Source of the DNA: Lachnospiraceae bacterium
Lineage (GTDB): Bacteria > Bacillota > Clostridia > Lachnospirales > Lachnospiraceae
DNA: 64,000 bases
Assembly: GCA_016287675.1 (NCBI GenBank)
Contig: JAEFAR010000004.1
Location: 1-64,000 of the forward strand
Direction of reading: 5' to 3'
Part shown: in pieces, positions 9,989 through 19,348 of the stretch
Layout: every line of letters begins with the position of its first letter
How positions within the stretch are numbered: the stretch's first letter is position 1
Made by a program: the position numbers and the translations under genes
The notes under the pieces: generated by a model
What the model was told of the DNA's origin: nothing
What the model saw: the letters and a program-made list of their open reading frames with translations, nothing else
The model's database searches: none

Positions 9989-12961
9989 ATGAAGAAAACA
10001 TTTGTAAAGAAGTGCATATCCCTGGCTCTCACGGGACTTCTCGTTCTGGGACTCGTCCCGGATGCCGCTGTATTTGCAAAAACCGATCTGACGAGAGAAG
10101 ATTACGACAGACAGGTGGCAACTTACAATATCGGTGACGGTGTCAAGAGCTATCAGGATTACATCGGGGGCTTTTCAAAAGCCTTGCGTCCGGAAAATGT
10201 TGTGACTGCCGGAGCGGATGAACTGGTACGCTACGAAGAAGGAAACGGGGCTGTTGAGCCACAGATACTTACGGATTTTGAAGGCCGAAAGGGAAAAGCT
10301 GTCCTTACTTCAGAGGACAGCCTGGCAGAATTTGAGATCAATATTCCCAAGGCAGGACTTTACAACATGTCTCTGATCTACTACCCGGTAAAGGGCAAGA
10401 GCTCGGACATTCAAAGAAGCATATTTATTGACGGTTCTCTTCCCTTTAAGGAATTCTCCATGGTAACTTTCCCCAGGATCTGGGAAAGCAGGGTGAAGGA
10501 AAGCTTTAAGGATGAAAACGGAGTCACAGTCAAAAAGTGGTCTGCGGACAATCAGGGAAATCAGGAAAAGCCCGAAAGCGCAGAGATTCCTGAGTGGCAG
10601 ACCAGATACACTTACGATTCGGACGGATACATTTCGGAACCGCTGAGTGTTTATCTCACTTCAGGAAAACACACGGTCACCATCGTTTCAGTGCGTGAAC
10701 CCATGCTGATCGGCGGACTTGTTTTTGATAACAGGGGTGAAGCGAGATCATATGCACAGGTTAAAGAAGAATGGGATAAAAAGGGATTTAAGGACACAAC
10801 GGGGCACAGGATCACAATTGAAGGAGAGTACGCAACGAAGACCTCCTCGCAGATGCTTTACCCCCAGCAGGACCAGTCATCCGCTGAAGTAAACCCCTCA
10901 AGTCCCAAAGAACTCCTTAACAATGTGATAGGAGGAAACTCCTGGAGACTGGTGGGACAGTGGATCGAATGGGAATTCGATGTTCCCGAGACAGGTTATT
11001 ACGAGATCTCCTTAAGAGACAAACAGAATTTTTCCAGAGGACTTGAAGTTTCGAGAAGGATCAGTGTGGACGGTGTCGTTCCCTTTGAAGAAATGAACGC
11101 TTACAGCTTCGGTTACTCCCAAAGCTGGCGTATCGACACCATATCGGACGAAAAGGGCGAGCCCTACAGGTTCCTGCTTGAAAAGGGCACCCATACTCTG
11201 CGGATGGAAGTGGTGCTCGGTGATTTTGCACACATTGTCGGACTGGTGCAGGAGGCATTGCAGCAGTTGAATGCCATCTACAGAGAGATAATCAAGATCA
11301 CGGGCGTTTCTCCCGACACCTACAGAGATTACGAGATCGAAGCCTCTCTTACGGATCTTACCGGAGAACTCATTGAAGCAAAGAGGCTTCTGGATGAAGC
11401 CCTTTTGGAACTTGAAAAGGTTGCGGGCAGCAATTCCGATAAGAAGACTGTACTCATCACCATGAGCGATCAGCTGGAAAAGCTGATCAGAGACAATGAT
11501 TATGTCGTAAGAGTACTTGGATCTTTTAAATCAAACATCAGAGCTCTGGGAACCTGGATAACAAATGTTATTTCTCAGCCTCTGGCGGTGGATGCCATTG
11601 TGGTCCATTCCCATGATACCGGTTCAGGCCTTAAGAAAACGGGCTTTTTCAAAAAATTGAGCCATGAAGTCAGAAGACTGTTTTACTCCTTTGTGATTGA
11701 TTACAATCAGATCGGAAATGTCTCGACGGACAAAGATGCAACGACCATCACGCTTTGGATAGGTTCGGGACGTGATCAGGCAAATGTCATAAAGCAGTTG
11801 ATCGACGAGAGTTTTACCCCCAAAAAGGGAGTTTCGGTAAATGTGCAGCTGGTTGACATGAATACGCTTCTTAAAGCTGCATTGGTGGGAGAAGGACCGG
11901 ATGTTGCCATTCAGGTGGCAAGCACCAACACTCCTGCAGGAGTAGTGCTCTACACCGGTAATGACACCCCCGTTAACTATGGTGTCAGAAATGCGGTGCT
12001 GGATCTCACAGCTTTCCCGGATTATAACGATGTGATAAAGAGCTTCCCCGAGGCGGTCACAACACAGTTCGGATACCGGGAGAGCGCATATGCACTGCCT
12101 GAGACCATCACTTTCCCTGTAATGTTCTACAGAAAGGACATCCTCGCGGAGATAGGACTTGATGTTCCTAAGACATGGGATGATGTGAAGGTGGCCATGA
12201 CCGTTCTTGCAAAGAACCAGATGGAATTCGGAATGATGCCCAATGAGCAGCTTTTCGCATCGCTTTTGTTCCAGAATGACGGAAAGTATTACAATGCGAC
12301 TGGTACGGCCTCCGACCTTGATTCGGATACGGCGGTGGAAGTGTTTAAGTTGTTCTGCAACTACTATACGGATTACAAACTGGATCGTGAGACCTCCGTT
12401 CAGGAGCGTTTCCGTACCGGTGAATGTCCCATTATCATCGATGATTACACCACTTACAACAATTTGGCGGTTTCAGCACCCGATATTGCCGGCCTCTGGA
12501 CCTTCACTCAGATACCCGGAACGGTAAAGAAGGACGGGACAGTGGACCACACGGTGGCCTGTACGGGACTTGCCTCCATGATAATGGCGGATACAGATCA
12601 TCCCGATGCCTCATGGGAATTTATAAAATGGTGGACTTCGGCGGAGATACAGACACTTTACGGAAGGGAGATGGAATCCCTCATGGGTTCTTCTGCAAGA
12701 GTTCCCACCGCAAACTATGAAGCCTTCACAAATATGTCCTGGCCTGTTTCGGATTTCAATGCCCTTAAAGCTTCCATGCAATGTGTAAGGGGCATCCCCC
12801 AGGTGCCGGGAGGTTACTATACATGGCGTAACGTAAACAATGCGTTCTATTCGGTGGTGACAAAGAATGACACCTCATCTCCCCGCGAGGAACTGATGGA
12901 TAAGGTCATATACATAAATGCGGAGATCAAATACAAGATGGACGAACTTGGCATAGAGTGA
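9989..12961 (+). CDS. Giant solute-binding protein with N-terminal CBM-like domains
   Basis: A 990-residue exported protein. After a signal peptide (about 1-30) come two jelly-roll modules with the grammar of CBM35/carbohydrate-binding domains (about 65-255 and 272-415, each with a stretch such as GYYEISLRDK and an ISVDG or IFIDG turn), a helical segment (about 416-570), and a family 1 ABC solute-binding domain (about 583-990: TITLWIGSG, YALPETITFPVMFYRKDIL, then WEFIKWWTS near the C-terminus). Usual binding proteins are about 400-550 residues. No lipobox is visible, so its anchor is unclear. It begins 3 nt after the mannanase stop and precedes a permease pair, so it probably delivers mannan fragments. 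The division into two CBMs is inferred from sequence pattern. Confidence 0.85.
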   Translation: MKKTFVKKCISLALTGLLVLGLVPDAAVFAKTDLTREDYDRQVATYNIGDGVKSYQDYIGGFSKALRPENVVTAGADELVRYEEGNGAVEPQILTDFEGRKGKAVLTSEDSLAEFEINIPKAGLYNMSLIYYPVKGKSSDIQRSIFIDGSLPFKEFSMVTFPRIWESRVKESFKDENGVTVKKWSADNQGNQEKPESAEIPEWQTRYTYDSDGYISEPLSVYLTSGKHTVTIVSVREPMLIGGLVFDNRGEARSYAQVKEEWDKKGFKDTTGHRITIEGEYATKTSSQMLYPQQDQSSAEVNPSSPKELLNNVIGGNSWRLVGQWIEWEFDVPETGYYEISLRDKQNFSRGLEVSRRISVDGVVPFEEMNAYSFGYSQSWRIDTISDEKGEPYRFLLEKGTHTLRMEVVLGDFAHIVGLVQEALQQLNAIYREIIKITGVSPDTYRDYEIEASLTDLTGELIEAKRLLDEALLELEKVAGSNSDKKTVLITMSDQLEKLIRDNDYVVRVLGSFKSNIRALGTWITNVISQPLAVDAIVVHSHDTGSGLKKTGFFKKLSHEVRRLFYSFVIDYNQIGNVSTDKDATTITLWIGSGRDQANVIKQLIDESFTPKKGVSVNVQLVDMNTLLKAALVGEGPDVAIQVASTNTPAGVVLYTGNDTPVNYGVRNAVLDLTAFPDYNDVIKSFPEAVTTQFGYRESAYALPETITFPVMFYRKDILAEIGLDVPKTWDDVKVAMTVLAKNQMEFGMMPNEQLFASLLFQNDGKYYNATGTASDLDSDTAVEVFKLFCNYYTDYKLDRETSVQERFRTGECPIIIDDYTTYNNLAVSAPDIAGLWTFTQIPGTVKKDGTVDHTVACTGLASMIMADTDHPDASWEFIKWWTSAEIQTLYGREMESLMGSSARVPTANYEAFTNMSWPVSDFNALKASMQCVRGIPQVPGGYYTWRNVNNAFYSVVTKNDTSSPREELMDKVIYINAEIKYKMDELGIE

Positions 12962-12975
12962 AAGGAGGAAAGCAG

Positions 12976-13929
12976 ATGCGCAATAAAACAACAGACATAA
13001 AAGAAATGACGAATGCGGAAAGCATTGCGGCACGGCAGAACAGGCTTTCCTACAGGATAAAAAAGGAAAGGGCGAGCTATGTCATGCTGGCACCTTATTT
13101 CATCCTTTTTACGTTCTTCACCATTATTCCCGTAGCGATGTCCATCGGACTCAGCTTTACCTACTACAATATGCTTGAAATGCCCCAGTTTGTGGGCTGG
13201 AAAAACTACATAAAACTTTTTCTTGAGGACGATATCTTTTTGATCTCCCTTAAGAACACACTGATCCTTGCGGTGATCACAGGCCCCGTATCCTACATGC
13301 TCTGCCTTCTCTTTGCATGGATCATCAATGAATTCACCGGTTGGCTCAGAGCCTTTCTGACTCTGGTGTTCTACGCACCTTCTATTTGCGGAAATGCCTA
13401 CGTTGTCTGGAATCTTATCCTTTCCGGCGACAGATACGGTTACCTTAACGGTATCCTTTTGAAACTGGGCATACTTGATGAGGCTGTCCAATGGATGAAG
13501 ACGGAAAACTATGTCCTTCCCACCCTTGTGGTCGTACAGCTGTGGCTGTCCCTCGGAACAGGTTTCCTTTCATTTATCGCCGGCCTTCAGACCGTGGATA
13601 AGACTCTGTACGAAGCAGCTGCCCTGGACGGAATAAAGAACCGCTGGCAGGAACTCTGGTATGTGACATTACCCAGCATGAAGCCGCAGCTTCTCTTTGG
13701 TGCCGTAATGCAGATCACATCCTCTTTTGCAATCTGTGATGTTTCGATAGCACTGGCAGGAAATCCTTCCGTGAATTATGCCGGTGCCACCGTTGTCACT
13801 CACCTCTTGGACTACGGTTCCGTGAGATTTGAAATGGGCTACGCTTCGGCGATAGCCACAGTGCTCTTCCTGCTCATGGTGGGCACCAATAAACTTGTTC
13901 AGAGGCTTCTGGGAAGGGTTGGTGCATGA
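12976..13929 (+). CDS. ABC sugar permease, MalF/UgpA type (pair 1)
   Basis: A 317-residue inner-membrane permease of carbohydrate uptake family 1 with six membrane segments (first about 35-58). The cytoplasmic EAA loop reads YEAAALDGIKNRWQELWYVTLP and contacts the ATPase. The start with AAAGGAGG 7 nt upstream is preferred to a GTG six codons earlier that would overlap the ribosome site. It sits 14 nt downstream of the large binding protein and overlaps the next permease gene by 4 nt. No ATPase is encoded nearby, so a shared MsmX/MsmK-like ATPase elsewhere is assumed. Confidence 0.92.
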   Translation: MRNKTTDIKEMTNAESIAARQNRLSYRIKKERASYVMLAPYFILFTFFTIIPVAMSIGLSFTYYNMLEMPQFVGWKNYIKLFLEDDIFLISLKNTLILAVITGPVSYMLCLLFAWIINEFTGWLRAFLTLVFYAPSICGNAYVVWNLILSGDRYGYLNGILLKLGILDEAVQWMKTENYVLPTLVVVQLWLSLGTGFLSFIAGLQTVDKTLYEAAALDGIKNRWQELWYVTLPSMKPQLLFGAVMQITSSFAICDVSIALAGNPSVNYAGATVVTHLLDYGSVRFEMGYASAIATVLFLLMVGTNKLVQRLLGRVGA

Positions 13930-14831
13930 TGGGTAAGAAAATGAGAAAGAAAAAAACGGGGAAGATCCTGGGGATCTTTAAACGCCGTGAAAAGAAATTA
14001 AACCGTTCGGCAGCGGGAAACACCATCCTGTTCATACTCATGACGATCTGCGGTCTGGCCATGATCCTTCCTCTGGTGATGATCGTGAACAACAGCCTGA
14101 AGCCTTTGGATGAGCTGTTCCAGTTCCCGCCGAAGATCTTTGTCAGAAATCCTACATTGGAGAACTTTTCGGACCTTTTTGTTCAGGTCAATGATTCCTG
14201 GGTGCCTTTTTCCAGGTACATCCTTAATACGGTGATCATTACCGGAGGCGGTATGGTGGGGCACGTAGTCATCGCATCCATGGCTGCCTACCCTCTTTCA
14301 AAACATGATTTTCCGGGAAAGAAGATACTCTTTGCATTTGTAGTCATGTCAATGATGTTTTCATGGCAGGTTACTCAGATACCTCAGTACATGATCATTT
14401 CATGGCTTAAGATCAACAACACTTACCTTGCATTGATCCTTCCCGCCTGCTCTTTCGGTATGGGACTTTACCTCATGAAGCAGTTCATGGAGCAGATCCC
14501 GGATTCACTGATCGAAAGTGCGAGACTGGACGGAGCCAGCGAATACAGGACCTTTTGGTCCATAGTGATGCCTAATGTAAAACCTGCATGGCTGACATTG
14601 GCAATCTTCCAGTTCCAGCAGATGTGGGGAAATACGGGAAGCACATTCTTGCGTGATGAGCAGCTTAAACCTCTGCAGTACAGTCTGAACCAGATTGCAG
14701 CCGGCGGAGCGGCAAGAGCCGGAGCCGGAGCGGCAGTGACCTTTATCGTGGCGGCCGTTCCCATCACCTTCTTCCTGATATGTCAGAGAAACGTTTTGGA
14801 AACGATGACAACATCCGGTATGAAAGATTAA
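13926..14831 (+). CDS. ABC sugar permease, MalG/UgpE type (pair 1)
   Basis: A 301-residue partner of the preceding permease. A basic N-terminus is followed by six membrane segments; the EAA loop is IESARLDGASEYRTFWSIVMPNVKP. It overlaps the upstream gene by 4 nt, so the two subunits are translationally coupled. The C-terminal loop contains an Ala/Gly-rich stretch (GGAARAGAGAAVTF) not usual for the family. With its partner it should form the transmembrane channel for a mannan-derived oligosaccharide; the substrate is inferred from neighbours. Confidence 0.92.
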   Translation: MMGKKMRKKKTGKILGIFKRREKKLNRSAAGNTILFILMTICGLAMILPLVMIVNNSLKPLDELFQFPPKIFVRNPTLENFSDLFVQVNDSWVPFSRYILNTVIITGGGMVGHVVIASMAAYPLSKHDFPGKKILFAFVVMSMMFSWQVTQIPQYMIISWLKINNTYLALILPACSFGMGLYLMKQFMEQIPDSLIESARLDGASEYRTFWSIVMPNVKPAWLTLAIFQFQQMWGNTGSTFLRDEQLKPLQYSLNQIAAGGAARAGAGAAVTFIVAAVPITFFLICQRNVLETMTTSGMKD

Positions 14832-14864
14832 AGAGATTGCAACGAAGAATCAAAGGAGAAACCT

Positions 14865-16352
14865 ATGAGAAAATTGAATAGACTGGCTCGACCTTTGGCT
14901 GTTCTGGTTGCGGTTCTGATCTTTGCAAACACGGAAACAGTGCATGTGAAAGCCGATGACGTTCCATATGACACTTACAATTATGATTACAGAGAATACA
15001 TTCATTACACTCCGGCGGCTTACGTTCCGGAATCCGTACGTTACGGAAGAGACCTCTTTTACGAAGGGGCTTCCATCGGAGATTTTAAAACACCTCAGGA
15101 CATGTGCAAGTCTCCCACGGGAGAGGTTCTTGTGGCAGACACGGGAAATGACCGCGTTGTCGTGCTGGATGCGAAAATGAAAAAGGTTCTGAGGATCCTC
15201 ACAACCTTTGATAACAACGGAAAACAGGATAAGCTGGGAAAACCCTACGGTGTCTGTGTTTCGGAAAAAGGAAATGTTTATATCGCGGATTCCAAAAACA
15301 AAAGGGTACTGGTCTTTGATCCGGATTACAATTTAAAGCAGATCGTGTCCGAACCCAGATCCAGATCCCTTGACGCAGGTTTCGTGTTTACACCCTACAA
15401 GGTCGCGGTAGACTATGCGGACAGGATCTACGTCATTGCCCAGAATATGTTTGAAGGTATAATGGTATTTGAGACCGACGGACAGTTTACCGGATTCTTC
15501 GGCACCATTTCCGTTGACATATCACTCTGGGAAAAATTCTGGAGAAGGATAGCGACAAAGGAGGAAAGAGCAAATCAGAAGCTTTTCATTCCTACGGAAT
15601 TTACGGGTATCGATGTTGATCCGGAGGGCTTTATATATGCCACCAACATCACCACTGACGGTATCCAGGGAGTCAGGAGGCTGAATCCCAGCGGACAGGA
15701 TGTTATCAAAAAGGGCGAGAACGGAAACCTCGGAGGAGATCTTCAGATCAGCGGAACCGGAAGCTATTACGGTCCTTCACAATTTACCGATGTTGTTTAC
15801 AGAAAGAACGGCATCTATTCCTGCCTTGACAGGAAAAGAGGCAGGATCTTTACCTACGATCATGAAGGAAACCTGCTTTACATCTTCGGAGGACTCGGAA
15901 CTCAGGTGGGAACCTTTCAGATGCCTGTAGCCATAGAAGAATTCGGAAATTCCTTAAGTGTACTTGACGCCACTCTGGGAACAATAATCACCTTCAACGT
16001 GACTGAGTACGGCAACTGCATAAATGAAGCAGTCGGACTCAGATTTGACGGAGATGAGACTCAGGCAGTACAGATCTGGCAAAGAGTGCTGGAGCTGGAT
16101 GAAAACAACGAGCTGGCCAATACCGGTATCGGTAAGGCCTACCTCTCTGCGGGAGAGTACAAAAAAGCAATGAAGTATCTTGAACTGGGGATGAATCGGG
16201 ACTATTACTCCATAGCCTACAAGAGATACAGAAACGAGGTACTGAAGCAGAATGCCAGCTGGTTCCTTTCGGGAGTTCTGGTGTTGATAGTTGCTGCAGT
16301 TGTCTATAAAAACAGAAGAAAAGAAAGGAGGGAGAAGATTAATGCTGACTAA
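14865..16352 (+). CDS. Membrane-anchored extracellular NHL-repeat/TPR protein
   Basis: A 495-residue protein with a signal peptide (about 1-30), an NHL-type beta-propeller (about 60-375; recurring GEVLVADTGNDRVVVLD and GNVYIADSKNKRVLVFD blades), a TPR-like helical stretch (about 395-465, LANTGIGKAYLSAGEYKKAMKYLE), and one C-terminal membrane helix (about 472-488) followed by a Lys/Arg-rich tail. The propeller should therefore face outward. Propellers of this class bind proteins or glycans and no catalytic motif is visible. It is located between permease pair 1 and the Yip1-like gene; its last 4 codons overlap the next start. Its role is unknown; a scaffold for the transporter is an inference. 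Confidence 0.8.
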   Translation: MRKLNRLARPLAVLVAVLIFANTETVHVKADDVPYDTYNYDYREYIHYTPAAYVPESVRYGRDLFYEGASIGDFKTPQDMCKSPTGEVLVADTGNDRVVVLDAKMKKVLRILTTFDNNGKQDKLGKPYGVCVSEKGNVYIADSKNKRVLVFDPDYNLKQIVSEPRSRSLDAGFVFTPYKVAVDYADRIYVIAQNMFEGIMVFETDGQFTGFFGTISVDISLWEKFWRRIATKEERANQKLFIPTEFTGIDVDPEGFIYATNITTDGIQGVRRLNPSGQDVIKKGENGNLGGDLQISGTGSYYGPSQFTDVVYRKNGIYSCLDRKRGRIFTYDHEGNLLYIFGGLGTQVGTFQMPVAIEEFGNSLSVLDATLGTIITFNVTEYGNCINEAVGLRFDGDETQAVQIWQRVLELDENNELANTGIGKAYLSAGEYKKAMKYLELGMNRDYYSIAYKRYRNEVLKQNASWFLSGVLVLIVAAVVYKNRRKERREKINAD

Positions 16353-16977
16353 AGCCTTTTCGAAAGAAAAATGGAAGTATCTTCTCTACACCCTTTCTCA
16401 TCCCGTTGACGGATTTTACTGGATACGTCACAGCGAAAAAGGAAGCCTTCCCATAGCTTTTATACTTGTGCTACTTTTCAGCGCTTCATTTTCTGCAAAC
16501 CGTCTTCTTGCGGGGTTTGTTGTAAATGACATAGATCCCCGGACTGTGGATTCGCTCTATGAATTCATCGGAGTCTTGGCATTTTACATACTCCTGTGTG
16601 TCAGCAACTGGTCAGTGACCTGTCTGACAGGCGGGGAAGGAAGGATGAAGGACATCCTGACTGCCGTTGGCTACGGAACTATGCCCATCACTATCGGGCT
16701 GGTGCTGTCAACTGTTGTGAGCCGTTTTGTTGCAGATGAGGAGCAGGCTTTCTATTCCATTATCCTTGGGGTGTGCGTTGCCTGGGGCATTATCATGATC
16801 ATCATAGGAATAATGCAGATACACAATTTCTCTGCAGGGAAAACCCTGGTGACATTGATCCTTACTTTTGCGGCCATGCTGATCATTGTTTTCATTCTGT
16901 TGCTTCTGTCAAATTTGATCGGTAAAGTTTACAACTTCTTCAGAAGCATATATACGGAAATAATTTTCAGAACATAA
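16342..16977 (+). CDS. Yip1-family integral membrane protein
   Basis: A 211-residue protein with about five hydrophobic helices and a short cytoplasmic N-terminus containing the family-like stretch HPVDGFYWIRHSEKGS, which matches the start of bacterial YIP1-domain proteins. The ATG at 16342 with GGAGGGAGAAG upstream is chosen; it overlaps the NHL gene by 11 nt. A TTG-initiated extension of 17 codons has no ribosome site. Bacterial Yip1-domain proteins lack an established biochemical role. Its tight coupling to the NHL and DUF5696-like genes suggests that the three products work as a membrane assembly. Confidence 0.78.
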   Translation: MLTKAFSKEKWKYLLYTLSHPVDGFYWIRHSEKGSLPIAFILVLLFSASFSANRLLAGFVVNDIDPRTVDSLYEFIGVLAFYILLCVSNWSVTCLTGGEGRMKDILTAVGYGTMPITIGLVLSTVVSRFVADEEQAFYSIILGVCVAWGIIMIIIGIMQIHNFSAGKTLVTLILTFAAMLIIVFILLLLSNLIGKVYNFFRSIYTEIIFRT

Positions 16978-16987
16978 GGAGAATGAC

Positions 16988-19348
16988 ATGGATAAGAAAA
17001 AAGAAAAAAGTGTCAGACTCCCTATGAGTCCGGCAAAAAAAATAATGCTGGGAGTTGTACTGATCGCTGCTGCCATTGCCCTGATCTACCTGGTTTATTA
17101 TCTGATCAGGTTCAAGGCATACAACGGAAACAGAAAATACATGACAACCTATGAGTATGAACAGGGTACTGAGCTTGAATTCCTTAAGGAAGCAAAGTCT
17201 GATGTGCCCGGGTTCAAACTGGTGGCGGAAAATGAGACACTCAAGCTTTACACCGACACCGCAACCTGTAATGTGGCAATTTTTGACAAGAGAAACGGTT
17301 CCGTGTCCTACACCAATCCTTTGAATGCGGATGCCGATACGGTTGCCAAGGCTGCCAACAAGAATCTTCTTAAATCCCAGTTTGTCCTGTCCTTTTACAA
17401 TACCGCGGTTGCTTCGGCAAACTACGATTCTTACAGTAAAAGCGTAATGTCCCATAACTATAAATGGGAAGGGATAAAGAACGGCATACGGTACGTCTAC
17501 TCCGTTGGAGAACCGCAGAACATCGGCAAGGATGGCATGACTTATTTTGTGGTTCCGCTGGAATACAGGCTTGACGGAGATTCGCTTGTGGTAAACATTC
17601 CCGCTAAGGGAATTGAAGAGCATGGACCGGGGTACATTTACAAGATACAGCTCTTACGTTACATGGGAGCATCAAGCTACGATGATAAGGGCTACATGGT
17701 GGTGCCCAACGGATCAGGTGCGGTCATCAATTTTAACAACGGAAAGAAATCCGCTGCTGCTTACTCTCAATATATTTATGGTATCGATCCAATGGTGGCA
17801 AACTACACCACCCTTGAAGAAAGTGATGATGCAAGACTTCCGATCTTTGCCCTTTGCTACGATGACAGGAGTGTGGCCGGAACGGTGGAAACAGGCGCAA
17901 CGGTTGCAAACATCGCGGCAAATGTGTCGGGAGCCTACAATGATTATAATTTTGTCTATCCCAGTTTTGTCATCCGCAACATTGACAATCTTATGATGTT
18001 CGGTAATGCAAAGACAGACACTTTTGTCATGGAAGAAAATCTGTATGACATCAACATGCAGGTCAGATACTCATTCCTTACTGAAGAATACAAAGGCTAC
18101 TCCGGACTTGCCAACTACTACAGGGAAAAACTGATAAAGGACGGAGTTTTAAGCCGCCTTGACAGATCCGGAAGCATCCCCTTTTACTACGATGTGATCG
18201 CGGGTGTCAAGGAGACGGGACACATTCTCGGAGTCGGATACCTCCATGTATTCAGTATGACGGATTTTGACGAAGCTGAGGAGATCGCCCGTACCCTGGC
18301 GGAAAACGGCGTGACAAATCAGGTCATGAATCTGCAGGGCTGGTTCAACAACGGTTACTATCACGACTCTGCGGACAAGATAAACGTTAACCTTAAACTT
18401 GGAGGCAGATCGGGGCTTAAGAGCCTTAAGGAAACACTTAACGGACTCGGCGGTAAGCTGTACGGAGACGTGTGCTTCCAGAAGGTTTCCTTTGTGGCAA
18501 AGAGATACAATTACAATGCGGAATCATCCCGTTACTACGGAGGCGGCTATGTTGCGGCTTTCGGACAGAACGATCCCACCACTCTCAGAAACACGGCCTC
18601 TCTGGGTTATATGGAGACGAGATACAATCTGATCTCCCCGCGTTTCCTTCCGAGGTACGTGAACAAGTTTGCTTCGAAGGTTACAAAGGTTGCCCTTGAC
18701 GGATTGTCCTTAAGAGACCTCGGAAACACATTGCAGTCCGATAAGAAGAGGACAAACGTGATAGACAGAGATCAGGCGCTGAACGTGGTCCTGGGACAGC
18801 TGGAAACCCTTAAAGATACGGGAAAGAAACTGCTTCTTGACAGCGCGAACGCCTATGCCTTCGGGTACACCGAAGACATAATAAATGTTCCGACTGACGG
18901 AAACGAGTTTTTTATCTGTGACGGTTCCATACCGCTTTATCAGATGATCATCCACGGGTGTATCGATTACTCATCCAAGCTTCTTAATTATGAGGACAGC
19001 AATCGTGAAAGAGAAAGACTTCTGGAACTCATCGAAACCGGAACTGCTCCTCATTACCAGTTTACAAAAGAGGAAGCCAGCAGGATGAAGAATACGGGAC
19101 TTAACCGCTTCTATGCCACCACCTTTGACAACTATATGCAGGAGGCACTGGATGCGTACGATTACGTTAACGGAGCTCTGAAGCAGGTGGAAGGAGCCAT
19201 GATGATCGGTCACAGAAGCGAAGGAAGCTTACGGGCTGTGAATTACGATAACGGAGTTACGATCTACATTAATTACGGAGAAGATGATACGGTAATGGAC
19301 GGCATCGTGATACCCGCAAAAGATTACAGAACGGAGGGAGACAGATGA
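16988..19348 (+). CDS. DUF5696-like membrane-anchored large extracellular protein
   Basis: A 786-residue protein with a single N-terminal membrane helix (about 15-37) after a basic segment, so most of it should lie outside the membrane. The beta-rich region about 60-350 contains NETLKLYTDTATCNVAIFD and a GYMVVPNGSGAVINF segment; about 390-680 alternates strand and helix like a TIM barrel; the end (VTIYINYGED) resembles a C-terminal beta domain of glycosidases. I recognise the family as DUF5696 from general resemblance and co-occurrence with Yip1 and SBP genes, not from a search. Whether it is an enzyme is unknown; no proven catalytic pair can be assigned. It overlaps the next permease gene by 4 nt. 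Confidence 0.7.
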   Translation: MDKKKEKSVRLPMSPAKKIMLGVVLIAAAIALIYLVYYLIRFKAYNGNRKYMTTYEYEQGTELEFLKEAKSDVPGFKLVAENETLKLYTDTATCNVAIFDKRNGSVSYTNPLNADADTVAKAANKNLLKSQFVLSFYNTAVASANYDSYSKSVMSHNYKWEGIKNGIRYVYSVGEPQNIGKDGMTYFVVPLEYRLDGDSLVVNIPAKGIEEHGPGYIYKIQLLRYMGASSYDDKGYMVVPNGSGAVINFNNGKKSAAAYSQYIYGIDPMVANYTTLEESDDARLPIFALCYDDRSVAGTVETGATVANIAANVSGAYNDYNFVYPSFVIRNIDNLMMFGNAKTDTFVMEENLYDINMQVRYSFLTEEYKGYSGLANYYREKLIKDGVLSRLDRSGSIPFYYDVIAGVKETGHILGVGYLHVFSMTDFDEAEEIARTLAENGVTNQVMNLQGWFNNGYYHDSADKINVNLKLGGRSGLKSLKETLNGLGGKLYGDVCFQKVSFVAKRYNYNAESSRYYGGGYVAAFGQNDPTTLRNTASLGYMETRYNLISPRFLPRYVNKFASKVTKVALDGLSLRDLGNTLQSDKKRTNVIDRDQALNVVLGQLETLKDTGKKLLLDSANAYAFGYTEDIINVPTDGNEFFICDGSIPLYQMIIHGCIDYSSKLLNYEDSNRERERLLELIETGTAPHYQFTKEEASRMKNTGLNRFYATTFDNYMQEALDAYDYVNGALKQVEGAMMIGHRSEGSLRAVNYDNGVTIYINYGEDDTVMDGIVIPAKDYRTEGDR

